Positions 25,045 through 33,883 of a DNA stretch of 64,000 bases are shown piece by piece (the stretch's first letter is position 1; each line of letters starts with the position of its first letter). The stretch comes from Cellulomonas fengjieae (GTDB lineage: Bacteria; Actinomycetota; Actinomycetes; Actinomycetales; Cellulomonadaceae), in assembly GCF_018388465.1 (NCBI RefSeq), contig NZ_CP074404.1:3534001-3598000 (forward strand), in the 5' to 3' direction. The translations under genes were made by a program, and so were the position numbers. The notes under the pieces are model-generated. The model worked only from the letters and a program-made list of their open reading frames with translations. It was not told the DNA's origin and did not search any database.

Positions 25045-25673
25045 ATGCCGGGTATCCGGACCGACCGTGGGCTCGACCGCCTGGTCAACTTCACGGACGC
25101 ATCGGTCGCGATCGCGATCACGCTGCTCGTCCTGCCCCTGATCGACCTCGTCACGGACGGCACCGAGCGCTCGGCCGGGAGCCTGCTCACGCAGGAGGGC
25201 GGGACGTTCCTCGCGTTCGGCATCAGCTTCGTCGTGATCGCGAGCTTCTGGGTGGGGCACCACCGGGTCTTCGAGCACCTGCAGGACTACTCGAAGGCCA
25301 TGCTCTGGGCCAACTTCCTGTGGCTCGCGAGCATCGTGTTCATCCCCTTCACCACCCAGCTGCTCGCCGACGAGGGCACCGACGACCCCGCCGTCAACGC
25401 CCTCTACATCTCGACGATGGTGGTGACCACAGGCAGCCTGGCGCTGATCGAGTGGCTGGCGGTCCGCGACACCGAGCTCCAGCGGCCCGAGGTGCGGGGC
25501 ACCCTCAGCCCCGCGGTGCCCTGGTGGCGCTGGGGCTCCTGCTCGTCGCGCTCGTGCTCGCCGTGGTCGTACCGGCCGTCGGGATGTTCTGGCTGTTCCT
25601 GCTGTTCCTGTCCACGCCACTGAACCGACTGGCCCGGCGCCGCACCCGTGGCGAGCGCGACCAGACGTCCTAG
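25045..25673 (+). pseudogene. TMEM175-family potassium channel with a frameshift
   Basis: The first frame (25045 to about 25525) encodes a DUF1211/TMEM175 protein. RLVNFTDASVAIAITLLVLP carries the pore-lining FSD-like motif, followed by ASFWVGHHRVFEHL and ANFLWLASIVFIPFTTQLLA. Near 25522-25530 (GCGGTGCCCTGG) the membrane sequence jumps to another frame, which continues LVALGLLLVALVLAVVVPAV and ends GERDQTS at 25671. Without the shift the protein would have a Cys/Ser-rich tail of low plausibility. A mutation, a sequencing error or programmed slippage could each explain it. Its stop overlaps the convergent AI-2E gene stop (CTAG). Confidence 0.7.
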
Positions 25674-26824
25674 ACCGCTTCCCGCCGCTTCTGCCGCGCG
25701 AAGCGTGCCGGCACGTCCGGGCCGTCCCACACCTGGACCGCGCGCCAGAGCGACGCCGCGATCGGCACCGCCAGCACCGCCCCGGTCAGGCCCGCGAGGA
25801 CGGTGCCCGCCGTCAGCGCGATGAGGATCACCAGCGGGTGCAGCCGCAGCGCGCGCCCCATCACGACGGGCTGGAGGAAGTCGCCCTCCAGCTGGTTCAC
25901 CGCGACGACGATCGCCACCACGATCAGCGCCTCGACCGGTCCGACCGCCACGAACGCGACCAGGGCGGCCAGGATCCCCGCGACCGTGGCGCCGACGAGC
26001 GGGATGAACGCGAGCAGGAACACCAGCACGGACAGCGGGATCACGAGGGGCACCCCGACGATCGCCAGCCCGATGCCGATGGCCACCGCATCCACCGCCG
26101 CCACGATGGCGGTGCCGCGCACGTACCCGCCGAGGGTGCGCACCGTCGTGTCACCGATGCGCTTCCCGCGCTCGTAGCGGTGGCCGTCGAACGGGCGCAG
26201 GAGGAACTCCCAGATCTTCGGGCCGTCCTTGAGGAAGAAGAACAGCACCACGATCATGATGAAGAAGCCGGCGACGACGTCCACCGTCTGGGAGACCCCG
26301 GCGAGGGCGCCCGAGCCCACCGCGTCGGACGTCAGCAGCCCGGTCACGGACTCCCGGAGTGAGCCGATCTGCTCCTCGGTGATGTCGAACGGCAGGCGCT
26401 GGATGTAGGCCTGGAGCTCGTCGAAACCCTCGAGCGCCTGGTCGCTCAGCTCGTCCCACTGGCTCACCACGGCGCGCACGACCAGCCACACGATCGCCGA
26501 GAGCAGGGCGACGAGCGTGAGCAGGGCGATCCAGGTGGCCAGCATCGAGGGCAGGCCCTTGCGGCGCAGGAACGACACCAGCGGCGAGATGGCCGCGGCG
26601 AGCACCAGGGCGATCAGGACCGGGATGACGATGAGGGTCAGCTGCGTCACCACGAGCACGAAGACGGCCACCACCGCGAGCACGGCCAGCACCTGCACGG
26701 ACCTGGTCCCCGCGCGCCCGAAGCCGTCGGACCACAGCGAGGTCTGGCTGCGCTCGGTCACCGGGGGGACCTCGCGCGGTGGCGGGGCGACCTGCGGACG
26801 CGAGCGGCGGGCGAACAGACCCAT
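25670..26824 (-). CDS. AI-2E family (PF01594) membrane transporter
   Basis: A 384-residue permease of the YdiK/TqsA family with about eight helices. A paired helix start (VLAVLAVVAVFVLVVTQLTL) is followed by the central amphipathic region with LPFDITEEQIGSLRESV. The family signature GTAIVAAVDAVAIGIGLAIV then precedes the NQLEGDFLQPVVMGRALRLH motif. Members export small molecules, ions or quorum signals, and the name does not prove AI-2 transport. ATG 26824 follows AAGGAG. Confidence 0.9.
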   Translation of the reverse strand: MGLFARRSRPQVAPPPREVPPVTERSQTSLWSDGFGRAGTRSVQVLAVLAVVAVFVLVVTQLTLIVIPVLIALVLAAAISPLVSFLRRKGLPSMLATWIALLTLVALLSAIVWLVVRAVVSQWDELSDQALEGFDELQAYIQRLPFDITEEQIGSLRESVTGLLTSDAVGSGALAGVSQTVDVVAGFFIMIVVLFFFLKDGPKIWEFLLRPFDGHRYERGKRIGDTTVRTLGGYVRGTAIVAAVDAVAIGIGLAIVGVPLVIPLSVLVFLLAFIPLVGATVAGILAALVAFVAVGPVEALIVVAIVVAVNQLEGDFLQPVVMGRALRLHPLVILIALTAGTVLAGLTGAVLAVPIAASLWRAVQVWDGPDVPARFARQKRREAV

Positions 26825-27065
26825 GGGGCTCCTTCGAGTTCCGGGACCGGCGGCGGAGCCCCGACCGTACTAGGCAGCGATCGAGCGTGCCCGTCACACT
26901 CCCCCGTTCGTCTCCCCGGGTGCGGCCTCTCGGGATCACCCGTTCGCCACGCAGCCGGCGCGCGTCGACCCTCATCCCTCGGCCGCGATCCGCCGATCAG
27001 ACCGGGACGGGACCAGCACCACCTCGCCGACAGGGGGCGACGGGGTCGACCGGACGGACTGAACC

Positions 27066-27668
27066 ATGCACGACCTCGCGCCCTGCGCCCTCTCGGCCGG
27101 CGACCGCGCGCTCAGCGGCTACGTCGCCGAGTTCGCCGACGGGACCATGACGATCGGCATCGACGCCGACGGCTTCGGCACCTTCCGGGCCGGCGACGAC
27201 GTCCAGCTCCTCGTGCTCGACGAGGTGCGCGGCGAGGTCCGGTACGACGGCTGGGTCGCCCAGGCCGGTGCGACGACGGTGCGGGTGGCCGAGCTCGAGC
27301 TCACGTCGACCCTGCAGAAGCGGCAGGTGGCGCGGGTGCGCATCGCACAGCCCTGCGTGGGGACCGTGGAGCTGCCGGACGGCGACGGCCGGGCGATCAC
27401 CTTCGTCGTGCTCGACATCAGCGCGCACGGCATGCGCATCTCCACGACCGCGCCCCTCGCGGAGCACGAACGGGTCTCGTTCGGGTTCCCGATCGGCGAC
27501 CGCGACGTCGCGCTCGTCGCCGAGGTGCTGCGCTCGCAGCAGACCGACAGCGGGACGACCCTGTGCGGCTGCCGCTTCGTCGGTCTGCACGAGCGCGACG
27601 CGGACACGCTGTTCCGGTTCGTCATGCAGACGCAGGGCGCGCAACGGCGCACGCGACTGCAGGCGTGA
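27066..27668 (+). CDS. PilZ-domain protein (putative c-di-GMP receptor)
   Basis: A 200-residue protein. The N-terminal YcgR-like barrel (about 1-90) is followed by a PilZ domain with both c-di-GMP motifs: QKRQVARVRI (RxxxR) near 95 and LDISAHGMRI (D/NxSxxG) near 120. It would bind c-di-GMP and relay the signal, classically to motility or exopolysaccharide machinery. No such genes are in the window, so its output is unknown. Confidence 0.88.
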   Translation: MHDLAPCALSAGDRALSGYVAEFADGTMTIGIDADGFGTFRAGDDVQLLVLDEVRGEVRYDGWVAQAGATTVRVAELELTSTLQKRQVARVRIAQPCVGTVELPDGDGRAITFVVLDISAHGMRISTTAPLAEHERVSFGFPIGDRDVALVAEVLRSQQTDSGTTLCGCRFVGLHERDADTLFRFVMQTQGAQRRTRLQA

Positions 27669-27672
27669 GGCC

Positions 27673-27828
27673 CTACTCGACGCCCTCGAACCGGTAGCCC
27701 GTCTCGACGCGCTCCCCGGCCAGGCCGCTCCGGCCGAGCGTGACGGGCGCGCCCGCGCGCAGCTGGTCCGGGCTGACGGCCACGAACCGGTAGTGCGTCT
27801 CGTCTGCGCGCTCACACCTCCGTGACGG
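27673..27828 (-). pseudogene. possible gene remnant
   Basis: In the minus strand a coherent-looking tail reads ADETHYRFVAVSPDQLRAGA, then PVTLGRSGLAGERVETGYRF and EGVE before a stop at 27673. Upstream, the frame turns into Arg/Pro-rich noise with no plausible start. It may be the C-terminal scrap of a lost gene. I do not recognise the family. Confidence 0.3.
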
Positions 27829-27879
27829 GCACCCGCGGCGCCCTGGCCTGGTCGGTGATGTCCCGGGTCTCTGCCCGTG

Positions 27880-27889
27880 GAAACGCTTC
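27880..27889. promoter_or_regulatory. LacI-type operator, distal (pectate lyase)
   Basis: GAAACGCTTC, 8 of 10 symmetric with central CG, 71 bp before the start. Its centre is 53 bp from a second site, about five helical turns. Confidence 0.5.
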
Positions 27890-27933
27890 ACACCCTGTTG
27901 CGAGGGCGCGGGTGCGTGGTTCGGTCCTCCGGA

Positions 27934-27941
27934 AAGCGCTT
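27934..27941. promoter_or_regulatory. LacI-type operator, proximal (pectate lyase)
   Basis: AAGCGCTT within GGAAAGCGCTTACA, a perfect 8-bp core, 19 bp before the GTG. Confidence 0.45.
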
Positions 27942-27960
27942 ACAACCGAGAGGAACGCTC

Positions 27961-29229
27961 GTGTCCCCACCGTCCCTGGTACAACCGCGACGCCCGTTGC
28001 GCGTCGTCCTGGCAAGCGCCCTGGTCCTCGTCCTCGGCGGCCTGCTCGGCATCTCCTCCGCCCTGACCGCGAGCGCGGCCAGCGTCGACACCAGCGCCTG
28101 GTACCTGCTCGTCAACCGCCAGTCCGGCAAGGTCCTGGACGTGGCCGGCACGTCGACCGACGACGGCACCGTCATCCAGCAGTGGTCGCGCAACGACGGA
28201 CCCTGGCAGCAGTGGCAGTTCGTGAGCGCCGGCGACGGCTACTACAAGCTCAAGGCGAAGCACTCCGGCAAGGTCCTCGACCTGTGGGCCTGGAGCACCG
28301 CGGACGGCGGCGAGTTCCGCCAGTACACCGACCTGTCCGGCTGGAACCAGCAGTTCAGGCTCGGCGACTCCGAGGGCGGCCGCATCCGGCTGTTCAACCG
28401 GCACAGCGGCAAGGTCCTCGAGATCAAGGACCGGTCGACCTCCGACGGCGCCTGGGCCGTGCAGGCCACCGACAGCAACGCCTACAACCAGCAGTGGGAG
28501 CTGATCAAGGTCGGGTCGGGGGGCAGCACGACGCCCCCGCCGGCGGGCTCGTTCCCGTCGTGGCCGTCGGCGACCGGCCAGCAGAAGGTGTCCTCGACCA
28601 TCAACGTCTCGGGCACCCGCGACGGTGGGAACGTCCGGTACTACGGCATCTCGTCGGGCGACCAGGACGAGTCCCAGCCGCCGATCTTCCAGCTCTCCGA
28701 CGGGGCCGTCCTGAAGAACGTCATCATCGGCACCGGCGCCGGCGACGGCGTGCACTGCACGGGCACCTGCACGCTGGAGAACGTGTGGTGGGAGGACGTC
28801 GGCGAGGATGCCGCGACCCTCAAGGGCTCGTCGACCTCGCAGGTCATGACCGTCAACGGCGGGGGCGCCAGGAGCGCGTCCGACAAGGTCTTCCAGCACA
28901 ACGGCCCCGGCACGTTCGTCATCAAGAACTTCCAGGTGTCGGACTTCGGCAAGCTCTACCGCTCGTGCGGCAACTGCTCGAAGCAGTACGCACGCACCGT
29001 GGTGATCCAGAACGTGCAGATCACCGCCCCGGGCAAGTCGCTGGTCGGGATCAACTCCAACTACGGCGACAGGGCCACGCTCTCGGGCGTGACGATCCTG
29101 AACGACTCCTCCAAGAAGATCGTGATCTGCGAGGAGTACAAGGGCGTGACGTCGGGCGAGCCGTCCAAGATCGGCTCCGGACCGTCGTCCGCGTGCGGGT
29201 ACTCGAGCTCGTCGATCACGTACCGGTGA
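27961..29229 (+). CDS. secreted pectate lyase, CBM13 - PL3
   Basis: A 422-residue secreted enzyme. The signal peptide ends near residue 40 (TASA). The ricin-type beta-trefoil CBM13 (about 45-188) shows three repeats with SGKVLDV, SGKVLDL and SGKVLEI, each closed by a Q-x-W box. After a GGSTTPPPAGS linker, the PL3 helix follows, with GDGVHCTGTC, NVWWEDVGEDAATLKG, VFQHNGPGTFVIKNFQVSDF and the SCGNC cysteines. PL3 enzymes cleave polygalacturonate by Ca-dependent beta-elimination. GTG 27961 follows GAGAGGAA. Two LacI-type sites lie before it. Confidence 0.93.
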   Translation: MSPPSLVQPRRPLRVVLASALVLVLGGLLGISSALTASAASVDTSAWYLLVNRQSGKVLDVAGTSTDDGTVIQQWSRNDGPWQQWQFVSAGDGYYKLKAKHSGKVLDLWAWSTADGGEFRQYTDLSGWNQQFRLGDSEGGRIRLFNRHSGKVLEIKDRSTSDGAWAVQATDSNAYNQQWELIKVGSGGSTTPPPAGSFPSWPSATGQQKVSSTINVSGTRDGGNVRYYGISSGDQDESQPPIFQLSDGAVLKNVIIGTGAGDGVHCTGTCTLENVWWEDVGEDAATLKGSSTSQVMTVNGGGARSASDKVFQHNGPGTFVIKNFQVSDFGKLYRSCGNCSKQYARTVVIQNVQITAPGKSLVGINSNYGDRATLSGVTILNDSSKKIVICEEYKGVTSGEPSKIGSGPSSACGYSSSSITYR

Positions 29230-29234
29230 CGTCG

Positions 29235-29269
29235 CGGCCCACCGCGCCCGCCCCGGGCGCGGTGGGCCG
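29235..29269. terminator. bidirectional terminator
   Basis: A perfect 16-bp stem (29235-29250 with 29254-29269) around a 3-nt loop, between the converging lyase and YiaA-like genes. Confidence 0.8.
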
Positions 29270-29277
29270 TCCGACGG

Positions 29278-29742
29278 TCACTGCCAGACGGTCGCGTGCG
29301 GGTCCGGCTCGGCGGGGACCGACGGCGCGACGGGCGCCGGTCCGGCCGCGGCCAGGTCGCGCACGTTCTTCTGGACGGCGACGACCGAGAACAGCGCCAT
29401 GGTGAAGGCCAGCGCGAAGAACCCCTTCTCCGACAGCTCCACGGTCGCGTTGGTCAGGCCGACGGACACCAGCAGGATGGAGACGAGCACCATGCTCCAG
29501 GAGAGGCCCAGGAAGATGCCGGTCACGGGGATGCCCTCGGCGCGGTCCCGGACCGACTTCTGCAGCGCGATCGCGGAGAACAGGCCCAGCAGCAGCAGGG
29601 TGCCGTAGAAGCCCTTCTCCGACAGGAGCATCTCCGCATTCCACAGCCCGATGGCGAACGCGCTGATGGCGATGACGAGGGCGACCCAGGACGCGCCGAT
29701 GAAGGCGGCGGTCGGGCGTGCCGGGACGGGGTGCTGCGACAT
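29278..29742 (-). CDS. YiaA/YiaB family membrane protein
   Basis: A 154-residue protein with two copies of the YiaAB unit, each a helix pair: GLWNAEMLLSEKGFYGTLLL with LQKSVRD, and GLTNATVELSEKGFFALAFT with VQKNVRD. It has four membrane helices in all, then a Pro/Ala-rich tail. The function of the family is not established. Confidence 0.88.
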   Translation of the reverse strand: MSQHPVPARPTAAFIGASWVALVIAISAFAIGLWNAEMLLSEKGFYGTLLLLGLFSAIALQKSVRDRAEGIPVTGIFLGLSWSMVLVSILLVSVGLTNATVELSEKGFFALAFTMALFSVVAVQKNVRDLAAAGPAPVAPSVPAEPDPHATVWQ

Positions 29743-29876
29743 GGGGGCGCTCCGGAGGTCGAGCCGCCGGCACCGTGCCAGCTGCGGCCCCGATGGTGGC
29801 GGTCCGGAGGGGCCTGCGCAAGCATCCCGGCCGACGGGTGCCCGGTCGGGCTAGTGCCGCGCCGACTTGCCACATC

Positions 29877-29909
29877 GGAAAGTGGCCATTAGCTTTCCAT
29901 CATGGAAAG
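29877..29909. promoter_or_regulatory. triple GGAAAG/CTTTCC site over the cassette-2 promoter and start
   Basis: GGAAAG (29877-29882), CTTTCC (29893-29898) and GGAAAG (29904-29909) form two overlapping inverted repeats. The -10 hexamer TAGCTT (29890-29895) and the ATG at 29902 lie inside them. A bound repressor would cover both promoter and start. Confidence 0.6.
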
Positions 29910-30378
29910 CAGCCCGCGGGCCACCCCCGACGCCGCCCGGACCGCCCTGCAGGGGGTCGACGACGCCCGTCGACGACTCGCCACGCAGATCTCCACGCCG
30001 TGGTGGTACCGCGTGGGGTCCGCGTCGTGCACCGCCTCGATGTTCGTCGGTACCGGTCTCCTCGTGGGGCGCCCCGAGGCCGGCGGCGCGACCGAGTCGA
30101 CCGCGATGATGCTGGTCGTGTTCGGGGCGATCCTCGCGCCGATGGTGCTGCTGTGGGCGCTGAAGCGCTCCACGGGGGTGTCGGTGGAGCGCTATGCGCA
30201 GGGCCTGGGCGCCTGGTACGTCGTCGTCTTCTCACTGTTCGCGCTCGGCTTCGCGCTGCAGGCCTTCGCCGGCGTGCCGTGGGCACTGCTGGCCGCCGGA
30301 GCCGTCGGCTTCGTCGCGACCCTGCTCAGCGAGCGGCGCATCGACGGCCTGCTGCGTCGGCGGGTCCGCGCAGCGTGA
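29902..30378 (+). CDS. small membrane protein of a membrane-protein/HTH cassette (2)
   Basis: A 158-residue protein with a cytosolic N-terminal helix (DAARTALQGVDDARRRLATQ) and four membrane helices, ending in an Arg-rich tail. Plan and size match the protein at 21172-21624. The mRNA is probably leaderless (TAGCTT 6 nt before ATG). It overlaps the regulator gene by 4 nt (GTGA). No known domain is recognised. A role as membrane partner of the regulator is inferred from the repeated pairing. Confidence 0.7.
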   Translation: MESSPRATPDAARTALQGVDDARRRLATQISTPWWYRVGSASCTASMFVGTGLLVGRPEAGGATESTAMMLVVFGAILAPMVLLWALKRSTGVSVERYAQGLGAWYVVVFSLFALGFALQAFAGVPWALLAAGAVGFVATLLSERRIDGLLRRRVRAA

Positions 30379-30674
30379 CGACGCCGGTCTTCGACGAGAT
30401 CATCCACGCCGCCAACCGGCTGCAGGTCTGCGCGATGCTCGCGGCGGTGGACCAGCTGGAGTTCTCGACCGTGCGCGAGACGCTGTCGGTCAGTGACTCG
30501 GTGCTGAGCAAGCACGTCAAGGTCCTGGCCGACGCGGGCTACGTCGAGGTCTCCAAGGTTCCGCGGGGGTCGCGGACCCGCACGTGGCTGTCCCTGACCG
30601 ACGCCGGACGCGCCGCCCTCGACGGGCACCTGGCCGAGCTGCGCCGCATCGCCGCCATGGCCGTCGCTCCCTGA
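30375..30674 (+). CDS. winged-helix regulator of cassette 2
   Basis: A 99-residue MarR/ArsR-like protein. FDEIIHAANRLQVCAMLAAV is followed by FSTVRETLSVSDSVLSKHV and the wing with RGSRTRTWLSLTDAGRAALD. It shares with the cassette-1 regulator the pattern EI-H---RL--C--L--VD-L-FST and the LSKH recognition helix. GTG 30375 overlaps the previous stop, so the two proteins are made together. Confidence 0.82.
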   Translation: MTTPVFDEIIHAANRLQVCAMLAAVDQLEFSTVRETLSVSDSVLSKHVKVLADAGYVEVSKVPRGSRTRTWLSLTDAGRAALDGHLAELRRIAAMAVAP

Positions 30675-30805
30675 CGAACGTCGCGCGAGCACGCCTGCCC
30701 GAAGACCTGGTCGCACCATGGAGGACGAACTCTTCGGGCTGATCTGCAGGCGGTCGGTGCGCCGCTCCGGCGGCCGACACGCGCGTGCAGTGCGACGATC
30801 GCCCG

Positions 30806-31648
30806 ATGACCCGCGCCGAACAGCTCACCGACCCCCTGGCGTACCACGCGGAGGGCCCGTGCTGGTCCCCCACCTGGGGCGGCCTGCGCTGGGTCGACAT
30901 GCTCGCCGGTGACCTGCTCACGCTGCGTGGCGACGGCGGGGTCGACCGGCTGCACGTCGGGGCCGTCGCGGCGTTCGTCCGGCCCCGCGCCGCCGGCGGC
31001 TACGTCGTCGGGCTCGAGCGGGGCATCGCGCTGGCCGACGGGCCCGACGACGTCCCGGTCGCCCGCCCCGAGCTGTGGACCGACCCCGGTGTCCGGATGA
31101 ACGAGGGTGGCTGCGACGCGGCCGGCAACCTCTTCGCCGGGTCGATGGCCTACGACAAGACGCCCGGTGCCGCCACCCTCTACCGGATCACCCCCGCGGG
31201 TGAGGTGAGCGTCGCCCTCGCCGGCGTGACGGTCTCCAACGGGATCGACTTCTCCCCCGACGGCACGCGCGCCTACTACGACGACACCGCGACCGGCCGC
31301 ACCGACGTGTTCCGGGTCGAGGACGGCGTGCTGACCGACCGTCGTCCCTTCCACGACGGCGGCGGCAGCAACCCGGACGGCCTGTGCGTGGACTCGGCGG
31401 GCAACGTCTGGGTCGCGCACAACGGCGCCGGCCGCGTGCGGTGCTACTCGCCCGACGCCGAGGTGCTCGCCGAGGTCACCGTGCCCGTCCGCCTGACGAC
31501 GGCGTGCACGCTCGGTGGCGACGACGGCCGGGACCTGTTCATCACGACCTCGCGCGAGGACCTCGACGACCCCGAGCCGGAGGCCGGTGCGGTCTTCCGG
31601 ACACGGGTGGACGTCCCGGGGCGCCCGGTGCTCCCGTACGGCGGCTGA
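30806..31648 (+). CDS. SMP-30/gluconolactonase-like hydrolase
   Basis: A 280-residue six-bladed beta-propeller lactonase. AEGPCWSPTWGGLRWVDMLA carries the first metal-ligand Glu. RMNEGGCDAAGNLFAGSMAY and VSNGIDFSPDGTRAYYDDTA supply the Asn/Asp ligands, and SNPDGLCVDSAGNVWVAHNG supplies the catalytic Asp. The likely reaction is hydrolysis of a sugar lactone, fitting a polysaccharide-degrading organism. ATG 30806 is chosen over the upstream codon at 30785. Confidence 0.9.
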   Translation: MTRAEQLTDPLAYHAEGPCWSPTWGGLRWVDMLAGDLLTLRGDGGVDRLHVGAVAAFVRPRAAGGYVVGLERGIALADGPDDVPVARPELWTDPGVRMNEGGCDAAGNLFAGSMAYDKTPGAATLYRITPAGEVSVALAGVTVSNGIDFSPDGTRAYYDDTATGRTDVFRVEDGVLTDRRPFHDGGGSNPDGLCVDSAGNVWVAHNGAGRVRCYSPDAEVLAEVTVPVRLTTACTLGGDDGRDLFITTSREDLDDPEPEAGAVFRTRVDVPGRPVLPYGG

Positions 31649-31654
31649 CCCGCC

Positions 31655-32764
31655 CTACTGACCCTGGGCGTGCGGGCGCCGCAGGTCCCGCTGCGCGGCA
31701 CGGGCGGCCAGGACCACGCCGAGGGCCGCAGCGGCGCCGACCGCCACGAGCGCAACCGCCGACGGCGCGTCGCGGAAGCCGTGCAGCACCGGGTTGGCCC
31801 ACTCGAACACGTACGACGGCGGCCACCAGGTCGCCAGCGCGCGCGCCAGGGGCGGCAGGCCGGGGACGGGGACGAAGCCGCCGCTCGCGAAGTAGCTGCC
31901 GATGGCGACGAGGATGATCGTCGGCTGGATCGCGCGGTGCACGCGCAGCCGGGCGGCCACCCACACGCCCACGCCCGCGGCCCCGAGGGTCGCGGGCGCC
32001 ACGGCCAGCGCCGCCAGCAGCACCTGGCGCGCGTCGACCCGCGTGCCCAGCGCGAGCGCGACCAGGGCGGTCGGGACCGCCGTGGCCCACGTGAGCACCC
32101 AGCCGGTCAGGGCGGCGCCGACGCCCGCGACGTGGTGGCCGAGCGGTGACAGCGCGAGCTCCTTGGTGGTGCGATGCTCGGTCTCGACCGCGTACACGTT
32201 GGCGCTCAGGAGCGCGGCGCCCAGCAGGAGCGCCAGGATCACCGCCGACGCGCCCATGAACGCGGTCCGCGTGACGTCCTGCGCCTTCGCCTTGTCGATC
32301 GTGGCGCGCACGTCGGTGTCGGCCTGCGCGTCCACGGCGTTGGCGGCGGCGCTCAGGCGGAGGCGGACGTTCTTCATCGCGTCGGTGTTGATGTTGAACG
32401 TCGTCGTCTCCAGCGTCCGCGACGTGTCGAACTCCGCGGGGATCGTCACGACCAGGTGCAGGCGACCGTCCTCGACCAGCCGCCCGGCCCGCGCGGGGTC
32501 GGTCTCGACCACGCGGAAGTACGGGCCCGTGGCGCCGCTGACCTCCTCGATCGCGGCGACCACGCGGTGCGAGGCCGGGCTGTCGGCACGGTCCACCACG
32601 GCGACGGGCCAGGCGTCGGTCGCGCCGAAGATGACGCTCGCGAGGCCGACGACGACCACCGGGACGGCCATCGTCTGCACCAGGAGGTCGGGCCGGCGAC
32701 GGGCGATGCGCAGGTTGCGGCCGACGAGCGCGCCGACGCCGCGGAGCTGGGCGAGCAGGCTCAT
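31655..32764 (-). CDS. ABC-2 type permease (subunit 2)
   Basis: A 369-residue permease with one N-terminal helix, a soluble extracytoplasmic domain (about residues 50-165) and five C-terminal helices. This is the YhgE/ABC2_membrane_3 plan. Cytosolic VETEHRTTKELALSPLGHH is the coupling region. It starts 1 nt after the preceding permease stop. With the ATPase and second permease it forms a three-gene exporter under a divergent TetR gene. Confidence 0.88.
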   Translation of the reverse strand: MSLLAQLRGVGALVGRNLRIARRRPDLLVQTMAVPVVVVGLASVIFGATDAWPVAVVDRADSPASHRVVAAIEEVSGATGPYFRVVETDPARAGRLVEDGRLHLVVTIPAEFDTSRTLETTTFNINTDAMKNVRLRLSAAANAVDAQADTDVRATIDKAKAQDVTRTAFMGASAVILALLLGAALLSANVYAVETEHRTTKELALSPLGHHVAGVGAALTGWVLTWATAVPTALVALALGTRVDARQVLLAALAVAPATLGAAGVGVWVAARLRVHRAIQPTIILVAIGSYFASGGFVPVPGLPPLARALATWWPPSYVFEWANPVLHGFRDAPSAVALVAVGAAAALGVVLAARAAQRDLRRPHAQGQ

Positions 32765-32765
32765 G

Positions 32766-33881
32766 TCACTGTCCTTGGGTGAGGTTCTGCGGGCGTCGGA
32801 GCAGCCAGCCGGCGAGGGCGACCAGTGCCGCGGCGAGGGTGAGCGTGCCGAGCACCGCGGCGGTGGCCGGCGGCGGCACGAGGCCGGCCGCCTCGAACCG
32901 GACGGCGTCGAAGAGCGTGGCGAGCGGGACGCTGTGGGTCGCGCGCCAGAGGGGCTCGACGGCGCCGCCGTGCGCGAAGCCCCGCAGGTACGACTCGTAC
33001 CCGCTCACCAGGAAGTGGCCGACGGCCAGGACGACCGCGACGGGCACCAGGGGCAGCGCCTTGCGCAGCGAGACGCCGAGCGCCGAGCCCAGCGCGGCCC
33101 CGTACGCCCAGACCACGGCGAGCACCGCGACGGACCCCGGACCGAGGCTGCCCACCGGGTAGCCGAGCACGCCGCCGATGACCGCCAGCGCGAGCGCCAC
33201 GGCGACCACCGAGCTCATGGCGCCCGACGCCCACGTGGCCGCGAGCAGCACCCGTCGCCCGTCCGGTGCCATGAGCAGCGGCTTGACGGTCCGGTCCTCC
33301 CACTCACGGGCGATCCCCGTGCCCACCGTGACGATGCCCGCGTAGAGCGCCGCGAAGACCAGCAGCGCCGAGCCCAGGTAGACGGACACCGGGATGTCGT
33401 GGTCGAGCACGGTGGTCTCGGCGATCACGAGCTGCCCCGGTGCGGAACCGAACGTGCGCAGCGCCTCCTCGATCCGCAGGTGCTGGTTCTTGGTGCCGTC
33501 GGCGTTGATGTTGACCAGCGACAGGGTGACGGCAGGCCGGTCCCCCGCGTCGACGCGCTCCCCGAAGCCGTCCGGGATGGTCAGCAGCGCCCCGACGTCA
33601 CCGTCGGCGTACATCGCCCGGGCGGTCCCGCCGTCGGTGGTCCGGACCTCGTAGTAGCTGCCGTCGTCGTTGTGCAGCCCCGCCAGGACGGCCACGAGCG
33701 CGGCGGACTGCGGTGAGCGGTCGTCGTCGGCCACGGCCAGCGGCGCCGTCGTCGAGACGTGGATGACGACCGCGTACAGGAGCGTGAACGCGGCCGGGAC
33801 CAGCACGCTGATCACCGCGAAGAGCGGGGCGCGCAGCACCACCAGCAGGTCCTTGCGCACGAGTGCAGCGAGGGCGCCCAC
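32766..33881 (-). CDS. ABC-2 type permease (subunit 1)
   Basis: A 371-residue permease built like its neighbour. It has an N-terminal helix (LFAVISVLVPAAFTLLYAVV), an extracytoplasmic domain with VTLSLVNINADGTKNQHLRI, and five helices. Cytosolic AREWEDRTVKPLLMAPDGRR is the coupling motif. The GTG at 33881 lies 2 nt after the ATPase stop. The two permeases share the domain order and the N-I-N-x-D block, so they are ancient paralogues forming a heterodimer. Confidence 0.88.
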   Translation of the reverse strand: MGALAALVRKDLLVVLRAPLFAVISVLVPAAFTLLYAVVIHVSTTAPLAVADDDRSPQSAALVAVLAGLHNDDGSYYEVRTTDGGTARAMYADGDVGALLTIPDGFGERVDAGDRPAVTLSLVNINADGTKNQHLRIEEALRTFGSAPGQLVIAETTVLDHDIPVSVYLGSALLVFAALYAGIVTVGTGIAREWEDRTVKPLLMAPDGRRVLLAATWASGAMSSVVAVALALAVIGGVLGYPVGSLGPGSVAVLAVVWAYGAALGSALGVSLRKALPLVPVAVVLAVGHFLVSGYESYLRGFAHGGAVEPLWRATHSVPLATLFDAVRFEAAGLVPPPATAAVLGTLTLAAALVALAGWLLRRPQNLTQGQ

Positions 33882-33883
33882 GG

